Origin: Pseudomonas nabeulensis
Lineage (GTDB): Bacteria > Pseudomonadota > Gammaproteobacteria > Pseudomonadales > Pseudomonadaceae
DNA: 64,000 bases
Direction of reading: 5' to 3'
Assembly (NCBI RefSeq): GCF_004682045.1
Contig: NZ_QUZT01000032.1
Coordinates: forward strand, 1 to 64,000
Part shown: positions 42,577 to 50,731 of the stretch, one piece after another
How positions within the stretch are numbered: the stretch's first letter is position 1
Layout: each line of letters opens with the position of its first letter
Program-made: the position numbers and the translations under genes
Notes under the pieces: generated by a model
Databases searched by the model: none
What the model was told of the DNA's origin: nothing
Seen by the model: only the letters and a program-made list of their open reading frames with translations

Positions 42577-44277
42577 CTATTGAGGAGCAACCATGCTCAG
42601 ATGTTCAGCGATGGGACCCAGCGCCAACGTCGGCAGGAACGTCAGGCCGCCCACCAGCAAAATGGTCACGGTCAGCAGGGTCACGAACAGCGGGCCATGG
42701 GTGGGGAAGCTGTTCTGGCCAATCGGTGCGCTCTTCTTCATCGCCAGGCTGCCGGCCAGGGCCAGTACCGGGAGGATGTAACCGAAGCGACCGATCAACA
42801 TGCCCAGGCCCAGCATGAGGTTGTGGAACGCGGTGTTGGCACTAAAACCGCCGAACGCCGAGCCGTTGTTGGCGCTGGCCGAGGTGTAGGCGTAAAGCAA
42901 CTGGCTGAACCCGTGGGGGCCGGGGTTACTGATGGCACTCGCTGGGCCAGGCAGGCTGGCGGCAATGGCGCCAAGTACCAGCACGCCAACCGGCATTACC
43001 AGCAGCGTCACCACCAGCAATTGCACTTCCTTGGCCTGGAGTTTCTTGCCGAGGTATTCCGGTGTGCGGCCGATCATCAAGCCGGCGAGGAATACGGCGA
43101 TCAACACGTTGAGCAACATGCCGTACATGCCGGCGCCGACGCCGCCGAAGATCACTTCGCCGACCATCATGTTGACCAGCGCCACCATGCCGCTGAGGGG
43201 GCTGAGACTGTCCTGCATACCGTTGACCGAACCGTTGGACGCCGCCGTGGTGGTCACCGACCACAGCACCGTACCGGTAGTGCCGAAGCGTGACTCCTTG
43301 CCTTCCAGCGGCGCGGTTTGCTCGACGGCCGGGCTATTCAGGGTCGGGTTCGGCTGGTATTCGGACCACAACGACGTTGCGCCGCCGATCAGGAACAGCG
43401 CCAGCATACAGCCGAGGATCGCACGGCTCTGGCGCAAGTCCTTGACGTAATGGCCAAAGGTGAACACCAGCGCCACCGGGATCAGGATGATCGCCGCCAT
43501 CTCGAACAGGTTCGCCCAGGCGGTCGGGTCTTCAAACGGATGCGCCGAGTTGACGCCGAAGAAGCCACCGCCGTTGGTGCCCAATTGCTTGATCGCAATC
43601 TGGCTGGCCGCCGGGCCCAAGGGGATCACTTGATCTACGCCTTGCAGCGTCACGGCATCAATGTAATGCGCGAAGGTTTGCGGCACGCCCTGCCACACCA
43701 GGAACAGCGCCAGCACCAGGCACAGCGGCAGCAAGCCGTAGAGGGTGGCGCGGGTCATATCGACCCAGAAATTGCCCAATGTCTGTGCGGATTTGCGACC
43801 AATCCCACGGCACAACGCGACCAACACGGCCAAACCGGTGGCCGCACTGACGAAGTTCTGCACGGTCAGGCCAGCCATTTGGCTCAGGTAACTGAGAGAC
43901 GCCTCACCGCTGTAGGACTGCCAGTTAGTGTTGGTCATGAAACTGACCGCGGTGTTGAAGGCCAGCGTCCATTCCTGACCGGGCAATTTCTGCGGGTTGA
44001 GTGGGAGATAGTCCTGGAACACCAGGATCGCAAACAGCAACAAAAAGCCCGCCAGGTTGAACGCGAGCAAGGCCAGCATGTACTTCTGCCAGCTTTGTTC
44101 TTGATGCTCGTCCACCCCGGACAGGCGATAGCAGGCTCGTTCCACCGGCCCCAAAACCGGGCTGAGCCAAGTACGCTGACCCTCCATCACCTTGTAATAG
44201 AACCGACCCAGGAACGGCGCTGGCACCAGCACCACGGCAAAAAAGGCAATGATCAGCCAATAGTCATAACTGTGCAT
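42577..44277 (-). CDS. kdpA: Potassium-binding subunit KdpA
   Basis: A 566-residue inner membrane protein of the K+ channel superfamily with four repeated M1-P-M2 units, about ten helices. Selectivity-filter-like segments are seen as NTNWQSYSGE, GTNGGGFFGVNSAHPFEDP and NNGSAFGGFSANT, each with the conserved glycines. It provides the K+ entry path of the pump. The start MHSYDYWLII is nine bases after kdpF. Confidence 0.97.
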   Translation of the reverse strand: MHSYDYWLIIAFFAVVLVPAPFLGRFYYKVMEGQRTWLSPVLGPVERACYRLSGVDEHQEQSWQKYMLALLAFNLAGFLLLFAILVFQDYLPLNPQKLPGQEWTLAFNTAVSFMTNTNWQSYSGEASLSYLSQMAGLTVQNFVSAATGLAVLVALCRGIGRKSAQTLGNFWVDMTRATLYGLLPLCLVLALFLVWQGVPQTFAHYIDAVTLQGVDQVIPLGPAASQIAIKQLGTNGGGFFGVNSAHPFEDPTAWANLFEMAAIILIPVALVFTFGHYVKDLRQSRAILGCMLALFLIGGATSLWSEYQPNPTLNSPAVEQTAPLEGKESRFGTTGTVLWSVTTTAASNGSVNGMQDSLSPLSGMVALVNMMVGEVIFGGVGAGMYGMLLNVLIAVFLAGLMIGRTPEYLGKKLQAKEVQLLVVTLLVMPVGVLVLGAIAASLPGPASAISNPGPHGFSQLLYAYTSASANNGSAFGGFSANTAFHNLMLGLGMLIGRFGYILPVLALAGSLAMKKSAPIGQNSFPTHGPLFVTLLTVTILLVGGLTFLPTLALGPIAEHLSMVAPQ

Positions 44278-44286
44278 GGCCCGCTC

Positions 44287-44376
44287 CTAGTTCCGATCCG
44301 CGCGTAACAGCGCAACCAGCAGATAAATGAACAGCGCCACAGCCAATAGCAGTGACACCCCGTCCAGAATGCTCAT
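44287..44376 (-). CDS. kdpF: Small stabilising subunit KdpF
   Basis: A 29-residue single-helix peptide beginning MSILDGVSLLLAVALFIYLL and ending RADRN. GGAG lies eight bases upstream of the ATG. KdpF binds between KdpA and KdpB and stabilises the complex, and it is the first gene of the operon. Confidence 0.93.
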   Translation of the reverse strand: MSILDGVSLLLAVALFIYLLVALLRADRN

Positions 44377-44431
44377 GGAAGTTTCTCCGTTTAACGGCGC
44401 ATTGCCGCGTGTGGGGCAATTGTCGGCAGGA

Positions 44432-44488
44432 GGGGTGTAAAGGAACGAGACCGAGGGGGTGGGTGGGGCGTAAAGACGGCGTAAAGAG
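44432..44488 (-). promoter_or_regulatory. Candidate KdpE operator upstream of kdpF
   Basis: On the minus strand TCTTTACGCC occurs twice with an 11-base period (44467-44476 and 44478-44487), and CCTTTACACC follows at 44434-44443. As remembered, E. coli KdpE binds TTTATA and TTTACAC half-sites about one helical turn apart. The match and the place 60-110 bases before kdpF support an activator site. Confidence 0.55.
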
Positions 44489-44533
44489 TGGGTTTATGCG
44501 GGGGTTACAGGGGTATATGTGGTGACTGGTCCG

Positions 44534-44614
44534 GCCTCATCGGGGGCAAGCCCCCTCCCACACTTGCTGTGCATACACCGGTCAAATGTGGGAGCCGGGC
44601 TTGCCCGCGATGGC
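44534..44614. repeat. Inverted REP pair with unlike arms
   Basis: Left arm GCCTCATCGGGGGCAAGCCC carries the GGGGGC type, and the right arm GAGCCGGGCTTGCCCGCGAT the CGGGC type. It appears to be a hybrid of two REP subtypes between the divergent kdp and permease genes. Confidence 0.85.
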
Positions 44615-44778
44615 GTCAGCCCAAACACCACCGCACTCATCTGGTGCAACGCCAGAAGAATTCAAACGCCAAACCATCTCCCTGACGACAGATGAGCGCC
44701 TTTACGACAATGCTTCTCAAGCTGGCATGCCCGCTGCAACACCTTGAATCATTCCAACCGGTTCAGGGAGAGCAGCAC

Positions 44779-46143
44779 ATGAACACACAACTCAAACCCA
44801 CCCTCGGCACCCTGCATCTCTGGGGTATCGCCGTCGGCCTGGTGATCTCCGGCGAATACTTCGGCTGGAGCTACGGCTGGGGCGTTGCCGGGACCCTGGG
44901 CTTCCTGGTGACTTCGTTGATGGTCGCCGCGATGTACACCTGCTTCATCTTCAGTTTCACCGAACTGACCACCGCGATTCCCCATGCAGGCGGCCCCTTT
45001 GCCTACAGCCGCCGCGCATTCGGCGAGAAAGGCGGTTTGATTGCCGGCCTCGCGACGCTGATCGAATTCGTCTTCGCCCCACCCGCCATCGCCTTGGCCA
45101 TCGGCGCCTACCTGAACGTACAGTTCCCGGCGCTGGACCCAAAACACGCCGCCGTCGGCGCCTATTTCGTGTTCATGGGCCTGAACATCCTCGGCGTCAA
45201 ACTCGCCGCCACCTTTGAACTGGTGGTGTGCGTATTGGCCGTCGCCGAGTTGCTGGTATTCATGGGCGTGGTGGCTCCGGCCTTCAGTTTCAGCAACTTC
45301 GCCCTGAACGGCTGGGCCGGTTCCGACACCTTCGGTGCCCCGGCGATTGCCGGCATGTTTGCCGCGATTCCGTTCGCCATCTGGTTCTTCCTCGCCATCG
45401 AAGGCGCCGCCATGGCCGCCGAGGAAGCGAAAGACCCCAAGCGCACCATTCCAAAAGCCTACATCAGCGGCATCCTCACCTTGGTGATCCTGGCCATGGG
45501 CGTGATGTTCTTTGCCGGCGGCGTGGGCGACTGGCGTACCCTGTCCAACATCAACGACCCATTGCCACAAGCCATGAAAACCGTGGTGGGCGACAGCTCC
45601 GGCTGGTTGCACATGCTGGTGTGGATCGGTTTGTTCGGTCTGGTAGCGAGTTTCCACGGCATTATCCTGGGCTACTCGCGCCAATTCTTCGCCCTGGCCC
45701 GCGCCGGCTACTTGCCGCCGTTCCTGGCCAAACTGTCGCGTTTTCAGACACCCCACCGCGCAATCATCGCTGGCGGCGTGGTCGGCATCGCCGCCATTTA
45801 CAGCGACGGCCTGATCAACCTGGGCGGCATGACACTCACTGCCGCGATGATCACCATGGCCGTGTTCGGCGCCATCGTGATGTACATCATGAGCATGCTC
45901 AGCCTGTTCAAACTGCGTAAGACCGAACCGTTGCTGGAACGCACCTTCCGCGCGCCGGGCTACCCTATCGTGCCGGGCATTGCCCTGGTGCTGGCAGTGG
46001 TGTGCCTGGTGGCCATGGCTTGGTTCAATGCGCTGATCGGGCTGATTTTCCTGGGCTTTATGGCAGTGGGGTTCGCCTACTTCCAATTGACCGCCCAAGC
46101 CCGTGCAGATGCACCCGCAGATGCGATGTTGACCGGGCTCTGA
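44779..46143 (+). CDS. eat: Ethanolamine permease (APC superfamily)
   Basis: A 454-residue inner membrane transporter of the amino acid/polyamine/organocation family with 12 predicted helices. Motifs GLVISGEYFGWSYGWG (first helix), FSFTELTTAIPHAGGPFAYSRRAFG, the central FFLAIEGAAMAAEEAKDPKR and the RQFFALARAGYLPPFLA loop match ethanolamine permeases. The likely substrate is ethanolamine or a similar small amine. No eutBC genes are close. The ATG at 44779 has GGGAG upstream; the longer frame to 44692 is rejected because MNTQLKPTLGTLHLW is the family start. Confidence 0.87.
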   Translation: MNTQLKPTLGTLHLWGIAVGLVISGEYFGWSYGWGVAGTLGFLVTSLMVAAMYTCFIFSFTELTTAIPHAGGPFAYSRRAFGEKGGLIAGLATLIEFVFAPPAIALAIGAYLNVQFPALDPKHAAVGAYFVFMGLNILGVKLAATFELVVCVLAVAELLVFMGVVAPAFSFSNFALNGWAGSDTFGAPAIAGMFAAIPFAIWFFLAIEGAAMAAEEAKDPKRTIPKAYISGILTLVILAMGVMFFAGGVGDWRTLSNINDPLPQAMKTVVGDSSGWLHMLVWIGLFGLVASFHGIILGYSRQFFALARAGYLPPFLAKLSRFQTPHRAIIAGGVVGIAAIYSDGLINLGGMTLTAAMITMAVFGAIVMYIMSMLSLFKLRKTEPLLERTFRAPGYPIVPGIALVLAVVCLVAMAWFNALIGLIFLGFMAVGFAYFQLTAQARADAPADAMLTGL

Positions 46144-46208
46144 TCTACTGAGAGGCAGAACGGGCCTACACTGAACTAGTCAGAAAGCCCGTTACTCAAA
46201 GCAGTTAT

Positions 46209-46233
46209 TCCCGTGGGAAAATTCTCCCACGGC
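46209..46233. terminator. Hairpin after the permease gene
   Basis: CCCGTGGGA/TCTCCCACGG can pair around AAAT. No T run follows, so it may be a weak terminator or a structure in the leader of the next gene. Confidence 0.4.
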
Positions 46234-46255
46234 AATCTGCCTCAAGGAGAGCCTT

Positions 46256-46423
46256 ATGCCGTGGTATGCGTGGTTGATTTTAGTGGTAGCGATTGGGTCA
46301 ATCGTCGGTGGGCTGCTAATGCTGCGAGACAGCGCCAACAAGGTGGAACTCACCGATGAACAGCGCAAACGCGTGGCCGAGCGCAATGCGCAGGCGGATG
46401 CCAAGGATGCGCAGGATCGTTAA
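46256..46423 (+). CDS. DUF2897 family small membrane protein
   Basis: A 55-residue protein. A single membrane helix occupies residues 3-24 (WYAWLILVVAIGSIVGGLLM) and is followed by LRDSANKVELTDEQRKRV, a charged helix. AAGGAG six bases before the ATG is an excellent ribosome site. The family DUF2897 is widespread in pseudomonads and has no known function. Confidence 0.85.
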   Translation: MPWYAWLILVVAIGSIVGGLLMLRDSANKVELTDEQRKRVAERNAQADAKDAQDR

Positions 46424-46447
46424 TCCGAGGGCCTAGGCATAATCCTT

Positions 46448-46490
46448 GTGGCGAGGGAGCTTGCTCCCGCTGGGCTGCGCAGCAGCCCCC
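46448..46490. repeat. Single REP arm
   Basis: GTGGCGAGGGAGCTTGCTCC followed by CGCTGGGCTGCGCAGCAGCC, the same type as the left arm at 3398, but no inverted partner is present. Confidence 0.8.
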
Positions 46491-46498
46491 TCTCTGAC

Positions 46499-47347
46499 CT
46501 ACTCCCATTCCGCCCTGGCAATCTGCAACCCATGCTGCCCCTTGTACGCAGCACGTTCCGGCTGGCTCCAGCCCTCCAGTAGTTGCTTTTCCAACCGATA
46601 AATCTCAACCCCCAACGGACGGCACACCGTCAACGGATCCTGCGCATCCGGCCCCCACATCGGCAGCGACAAATCCCCACCCGGGCACGTCGACAACGCA
46701 CACAACAAATCAATCTCGGCAAAAAACTCCAGGTAATCGCCCTTCTGCGCCGGGCACGCCTTCATGAAATACATATCGTCATGATTGAGGCCCGTGCACT
46801 GAAAAATATTCAACACATCATGCACATCGAATTCCGTCAGACCGTGGGGCAATACCGCACGGGTCAAGTTCGAGTGGCAATGATGGTGAAAGTCCTCCCC
46901 CGTAAGCATACGGTTCACATAAGGATCGCAGCGCGTACCCAGCAAATCGTGCAGACGCCCGCCGTGCTCATCGATGCCATAGCTGGCCAGGCTGTCATCG
47001 GTGATCGTTACCAAAGGACGCAGAAATGGCAGGTTCGACCACAGCCGGTCATGAGTACTGACATGAGCGCCCTGTAACTGACGAGTGCGCGCCGCCCATA
47101 GACGCTCGCGAGGGTCGTTCGCGTTCCACACATTGAAGTCGCCAACCTGCGGCCCAACCGGGGTGGTCACACGAAACACATGCCCCGCCGGCACCGTCCA
47201 CGCCCTGCCCGTCCGAATAGGTACTTCGAACTGTTCGATCAGGCTGCGCTGGTCCTTTCGGTCGCGAATGCGTTCATAAAACGCCGTGTCCACCTGCAAC
47301 GCAGAGCCTTTACTGACCTGATAAGCGGCGGGGTAGTTTTTGTACAT
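46499..47347 (-). CDS. DUF1989 (urea carboxylase-associated) family protein
   Basis: A 282-residue protein of the family found next to urea carboxylase genes and alone. Motifs GRAWTVPAGHVFRVTTPVGPQ, GDFNVWNANDPRERLW, HCHSNLTRAV, and the cysteine regions NIFQCTGL and ALSTCPGGDLS are conserved; the Cys and His residues may bind a metal. The reaction is unknown. The ATG at 47347 has GAGG nine bases upstream, while the frame's earlier TTG is unlikely. A TetR-family regulator is divergent from it 144 bases away and may control it. Confidence 0.85.
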   Translation of the reverse strand: MYKNYPAAYQVSKGSALQVDTAFYERIRDRKDQRSLIEQFEVPIRTGRAWTVPAGHVFRVTTPVGPQVGDFNVWNANDPRERLWAARTRQLQGAHVSTHDRLWSNLPFLRPLVTITDDSLASYGIDEHGGRLHDLLGTRCDPYVNRMLTGEDFHHHCHSNLTRAVLPHGLTEFDVHDVLNIFQCTGLNHDDMYFMKACPAQKGDYLEFFAEIDLLCALSTCPGGDLSLPMWGPDAQDPLTVCRPLGVEIYRLEKQLLEGWSQPERAAYKGQHGLQIARAEWE

Positions 47348-47491
47348 ATCGGGAAACCTCAATCAGGGACGGTTAAACAAAGCCCAAAACAACCATTTGT
47401 TGCGTAGAAGTAACCACTTTTCATGCCAATGCGCATATGTGTAAAACGATACAAGTTGGTTAAAATGCCAGCCTGTAACCGAGGCTGCCCT

Positions 47492-48058
47492 ATGCGTTAT
47501 TCATCCGACCACAAAGCCCAGACCCACCAACGCATCATCAAAGAAGCCTCCGTGCGCTTTCGCCGCGATGGCATTGGTGCTACCGGCCTGCAGCCGTTGA
47601 TGAAAGCCCTGAACCTGACACATGGCGGGTTCTACGCGCACTTCAAATCCAAAGATGAACTGGTGGAAGAGGCCCTGCAGGCGGCAGCGGCTGAGTTGGA
47701 TGCGCATTGCGAAATGCTCTTCAGCCAGGAACGGCCGCTGGAAGCTTTTGTTGACAGCTACCTGTCGGAATGGCACCTCACCTCACCGGGTGAAGGGTGC
47801 CCGCTGCCGACCATGTCATCCGAGCTGGGGCTTAGAGGTCAGCACAGTACAACGACGGATGCAGTGCTTGCAGCTCGCGTCAGGCAGATTGAAACAGCTC
47901 AGGAAGATACCCAGGGCTTGGTGATGATGTCGACGCTGGTGGGAGCGTTGGTGTTGGCAAGAAGTGTCGAAGATCCAGCATTGGCCGCGCGAATCATGGA
48001 AGTGGTGCGTGATAGCCTCAAAACGCAGATCGCAGAAAACGAAAAGGCCGATCAATGA
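47492..48058 (+). CDS. TetR/AcrR family transcriptional regulator
   Basis: A 188-residue repressor-type regulator. The N-terminal helix-turn-helix is RIIKEASVRFRRDGIGATGLQPLMKALNLTHGGFYAHFKSK, with the TetR signature GGFYAHF. The C-terminal ligand domain has LSEWHLTSPGEGCPLPTMSSEL, which resembles the AcrR-like group that senses aldehydes or quinones. GAGG lies seven bases before the ATG at 47492. The last codons overlap a terminator used by comEA. Confidence 0.9.
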   Translation: MRYSSDHKAQTHQRIIKEASVRFRRDGIGATGLQPLMKALNLTHGGFYAHFKSKDELVEEALQAAAAELDAHCEMLFSQERPLEAFVDSYLSEWHLTSPGEGCPLPTMSSELGLRGQHSTTTDAVLAARVRQIETAQEDTQGLVMMSTLVGALVLARSVEDPALAARIMEVVRDSLKTQIAENEKADQ

Positions 48059-48066
48059 CCGGCCTC
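48044..48066 (-). terminator. Terminator of comEA inside the end of the TetR gene
   Basis: AGGCCG/CGGCCT hairpin, followed on the minus strand by TTTTCGTTTT. Confidence 0.65.
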
Positions 48067-48076
48067 TTGGTGTGTT

Positions 48077-48409
48077 TTAGTTGATTGCCAACCTCTCGCG
48101 ATTCTTCTCCAGCAACGCCTTGCCGATGCCCTTCACTTCCAACAACTCGTCTACCGCCGTGAAAGGACCGTTGCTTTCGCGGTAGGCGATGATCGCTTTG
48201 GCTTTCGCGGCGCCAATGCCGAAGAGATCACGACGCAGGGTTTCGGCGTCGGCGGCATTGAGGTTGACCTTGGCGGACTGCTCGGTTTTGGAGAGTTGGG
48301 CGGTGATGGGGGTTGGAGCTTCCGGCTTTATGGAGGGGGCTGCGGTGGTAGCAACCGAAAGCGTGGTGAGGAAGGCAAAGACTAGGGAGGTGAGGTAGGT
48401 GTGCTGCAT
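48077..48409 (-). CDS. ComEA family helix-hairpin-helix protein
   Basis: A 110-residue secreted DNA-binding protein. A signal peptide (residues 1-24, ending ATTAA) is followed by a short proline- and threonine-rich linker and a ComEA domain with KVNLNAADAETLRRDLFGIGAAKAKAI, the double helix-hairpin-helix that binds double-stranded DNA. In competent bacteria ComEA pulls DNA into the periplasm. AGGAG six bases before the ATG sets the start. In many pseudomonads this gene follows wbpM; here about 13.6 kb separates the two genes. Confidence 0.9.
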   Translation of the reverse strand: MQHTYLTSLVFAFLTTLSVATTAAPSIKPEAPTPITAQLSKTEQSAKVNLNAADAETLRRDLFGIGAAKAKAIIAYRESNGPFTAVDELLEVKGIGKALLEKNRERLAIN

Positions 48410-48953
48410 TTGACGCTCCTTGGGATCAGTAAGTGAAAAGCAGCTTTTCCGAAGCTGCTTTTCAAACTTAGGTGAAGATTGAGGGGCGTCAAAAGTGAGT
48501 GGGTTACAGAGTGTGACCTTCGAAAGACGATGCTGCCAGATCTCACATTTCCAGTTAAGGTCCCAAGCAGGTAGAATCGCTCGCAACTACTGTGCAGATA
48601 GGCGTTCGGAGGCATTGTTTTGAGATCTGCGTGCCGATGTCGCGATGTCAACCGGTATTTGACCGGAAATAGCGTAAACCCGCATCCAAGACAGTGTCCA
48701 AAGTTTATTCACACGTTTCAGCAGGTTTGGTCTTAAGGCTGGTGTTTTTGTCCGTTTGAAAATTACAAATAAGCGCCTGCCATAGTGCATGTGGTCTGCA
48801 TACTGAAATGTCGTGCGGCATTCAATGTGACGACGAGAGGAGATGTAAACGTACATGGGCATCAAAAAATTGGGAAAGGTGTGTACAACACCCACTATTC
48901 AGTTGGATGAATCGAATCGTTGTAACGTCAATGCCAAGCGTGGTACTTGACTC
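48410..48953. other. Intergenic region with hairpin and cluster promoter
   Basis: 544 bases without a supported gene. It holds a hairpin (stems GAAAAGCAGCTT and AAGCTGCTTTTC, 48443-48471) in the leader of comEA, a smaller inverted repeat CCGGTATTTGACCGG near 48651, and presumably the promoter of the O-antigen genes. No JUMPstart/ops core (GGCGGTAG) was seen. Confidence 0.5.
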
Positions 48954-49943
48954 ATGTCCATCGTCACCTTGTCCAACCAAAAGACATTTACGGCAGAGCC
49001 CGGAAAAAGCCTGCTCGATTGCGCAAAATCCCAGGGGCTCGTGCTTGAGTACAGCTGTCGTACCGGGCGGTGCGGCGTATGTAGAGCCAGCGTTCTCAGT
49101 GGCGAAACGGAGCTTATTCAGCCCGAGCTCGCTTTGTCGGAAGAAGAGCGCCTGTCTGGATCCATCCTGACCTGCTGCCGAGCTGCACTCACCGATGTCG
49201 AGTTGGATATCGAGGATCTCGGTTTGCTGAGCGACGTCAATATCAAAACCATGCCTTGCCGTCTTGACACCGTTGAGCGCTTGGCTGCTGACGTGGTACG
49301 AGTTGTCCTGAGAACGCCCCCCAAGAGCGGACTCACCTACCTGGCCGGTCAATATATCGATGTCATTGGCAGGAGCGGCGTACGGCGAAGCTACTCAATT
49401 GCTAATGCCATGCGCGAGGATGCAAAGCTGGAACTGCATATCCGCCACGTGCCTGAAGGGGTTATGAGCCAGTACTGGTTCACTGAGGCGAAAGAAAATG
49501 ACCTGCTCAGACTGGAAGGACCACTCGGCACCTTCTGTTTGCGCAACGCTACCACCCAAAACCTGGTATTCATGGCTACGGGTACTGGCGTTGCTCCTGT
49601 CAAGGCTATGCTTGAAGCCTTGGCTGCCGCGCCGGAATCATTCGACAACAAGCGTATTTACGTCTATTGGGGGGCCCGTACTGAAGCAGATCTATACTGG
49701 ACCCCGAATTTCCCGAGCCTGGGCTTAACCTATCGGCCCGTGCTATCACGTGCGCAGGCTGCTTGGACAGGAGCTATGGGCTACGTCCAGCATGCAGTAC
49801 TTGCAGAAAACCTCGATCTAGCAGATACCTCAGTCTATGCCTGTGGCTCTGAAGCCATGATACAGACGGCACGTGAATTGCTGGCACGGGCCGGCCTGCC
49901 CCCCAAACATTTCCATTCCGATGCTTTTGTAAGCTCGAATTGA
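48954..49943 (+). CDS. ddhD: CDP-6-deoxy-glucoseen reductase (E3) DdhD/AscD
   Basis: A 329-residue flavoprotein that passes electrons from NAD(P)H to the dehydrase RfbH/DdhC for C-3 deoxygenation of CDP-6-deoxy-4-keto-glucose. A plant-type [2Fe-2S] ferredoxin domain comes first (C-x4-C-x2-C in EYSCRTGRCGVCRAS and a later LTCC). An FAD domain (RRSYSIANA) and an NAD domain (FMATGTGVAPVKAML, VYACGSEAMIQ) follow. It is the first gene of the O-antigen cluster, corresponding to rfbI of Salmonella. Confidence 0.93.
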   Translation: MSIVTLSNQKTFTAEPGKSLLDCAKSQGLVLEYSCRTGRCGVCRASVLSGETELIQPELALSEEERLSGSILTCCRAALTDVELDIEDLGLLSDVNIKTMPCRLDTVERLAADVVRVVLRTPPKSGLTYLAGQYIDVIGRSGVRRSYSIANAMREDAKLELHIRHVPEGVMSQYWFTEAKENDLLRLEGPLGTFCLRNATTQNLVFMATGTGVAPVKAMLEALAAAPESFDNKRIYVYWGARTEADLYWTPNFPSLGLTYRPVLSRAQAAWTGAMGYVQHAVLAENLDLADTSVYACGSEAMIQTARELLARAGLPPKHFHSDAFVSSN

Positions 49944-49955
49944 TCCGGAGACAGT

Positions 49956-50729
49956 ATGAAAGCAGTTATTTTGGCCGGCGGCCTGGGAACTCGATTAAGT
50001 GAAGAAACTAGCCTGCGCCCAAAGCCCATGGTTGAGATCGGCGGCAAGCCTATCCTCTGGCACATCCTGAAAATGTACTCGGCGCATGGTATCAATGACT
50101 TCATCATCTGCTGTGGCTACAAGGGATATGTCATCAAGGAATACTTCGCCAACTATTTCCTGCACATGTCCGATGTCACATTCAATATGCGCGACAACAC
50201 CATGAAGGTGCATGACAAACGCGCCGAAGCTTGGAATATCACCCTTGTCGACACTGGCGATGACTCCATGACCGGCGGTCGACTTCGCCGCGTCGCCGAC
50301 TATGTTAAAGATGACGAAGCCTTCTGCTTTACCTATGGCGACGGCGTCAGCGATGTCGATATCAGTGCCACCCTCGCATTCCACAAGCAGCACGGTAAGG
50401 CTGCAACGCTTACTGCCACCTTCCCACCCGGGCGTTTTGGCGCACTGGACATCCAGAACGGGCAGGTACTTAACTTCAAAGAAAAGCCTAAAGGCGATGG
50501 CGCGCTGATCAATGGTGGATTCTTCGTGCTCAGCCCGAAGGTATTAGGTTACCTGAAAGACGACAGCACTACCTGGGAACAGGAACCTCTAATGAAACTC
50601 GCGGCTGAAGGCGAGCTGATGGCGTTCGAACACGCTGGATTCTGGCAACCCATGGATACACTGCGTGATAAACACTATCTGGAAGAGCTTTGGCATTCTG
50701 GCAAAGCCCCATGGAAATCCTGGGACTGA
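49956..50729 (+). CDS. rfbF: Glucose-1-phosphate cytidylyltransferase
   Basis: A 257-residue nucleotidyltransferase that makes CDP-glucose from glucose-1-phosphate and CTP (also called DdhA). The pyrophosphorylase signature AGGLGTRLSEETSLRPKPM is followed by the FCFTYGDGVSDVD metal site and INGGFFVLSPKVL. GGAGA lies eight bases before the ATG. It follows ddhD by 12 bases and begins the CDP-dideoxysugar pathway. Confidence 0.96.
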   Translation: MKAVILAGGLGTRLSEETSLRPKPMVEIGGKPILWHILKMYSAHGINDFIICCGYKGYVIKEYFANYFLHMSDVTFNMRDNTMKVHDKRAEAWNITLVDTGDDSMTGGRLRRVADYVKDDEAFCFTYGDGVSDVDISATLAFHKQHGKAATLTATFPPGRFGALDIQNGQVLNFKEKPKGDGALINGGFFVLSPKVLGYLKDDSTTWEQEPLMKLAAEGELMAFEHAGFWQPMDTLRDKHYLEELWHSGKAPWKSWD

Positions 50730-50731
50730 AT

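Noticed and set aside
44749..46098. 449-codon open frame antisense to the permease gene
   Set aside because: Its product is histidine- and glycine-rich without hydrophobic core or motifs, as expected from reading a membrane protein gene backwards.
48587..48895. 102-codon open frame upstream of the O-antigen cluster
   Set aside because: No ribosome site, no motif, and it would occupy the only promoter space of the cluster.
48410..48953. JUMPstart/ops element before the O-antigen genes
   Set aside because: A TTGGTCTTAAGGCTGG stretch looked suggestive, but the ops core GGCGGTAG is absent.
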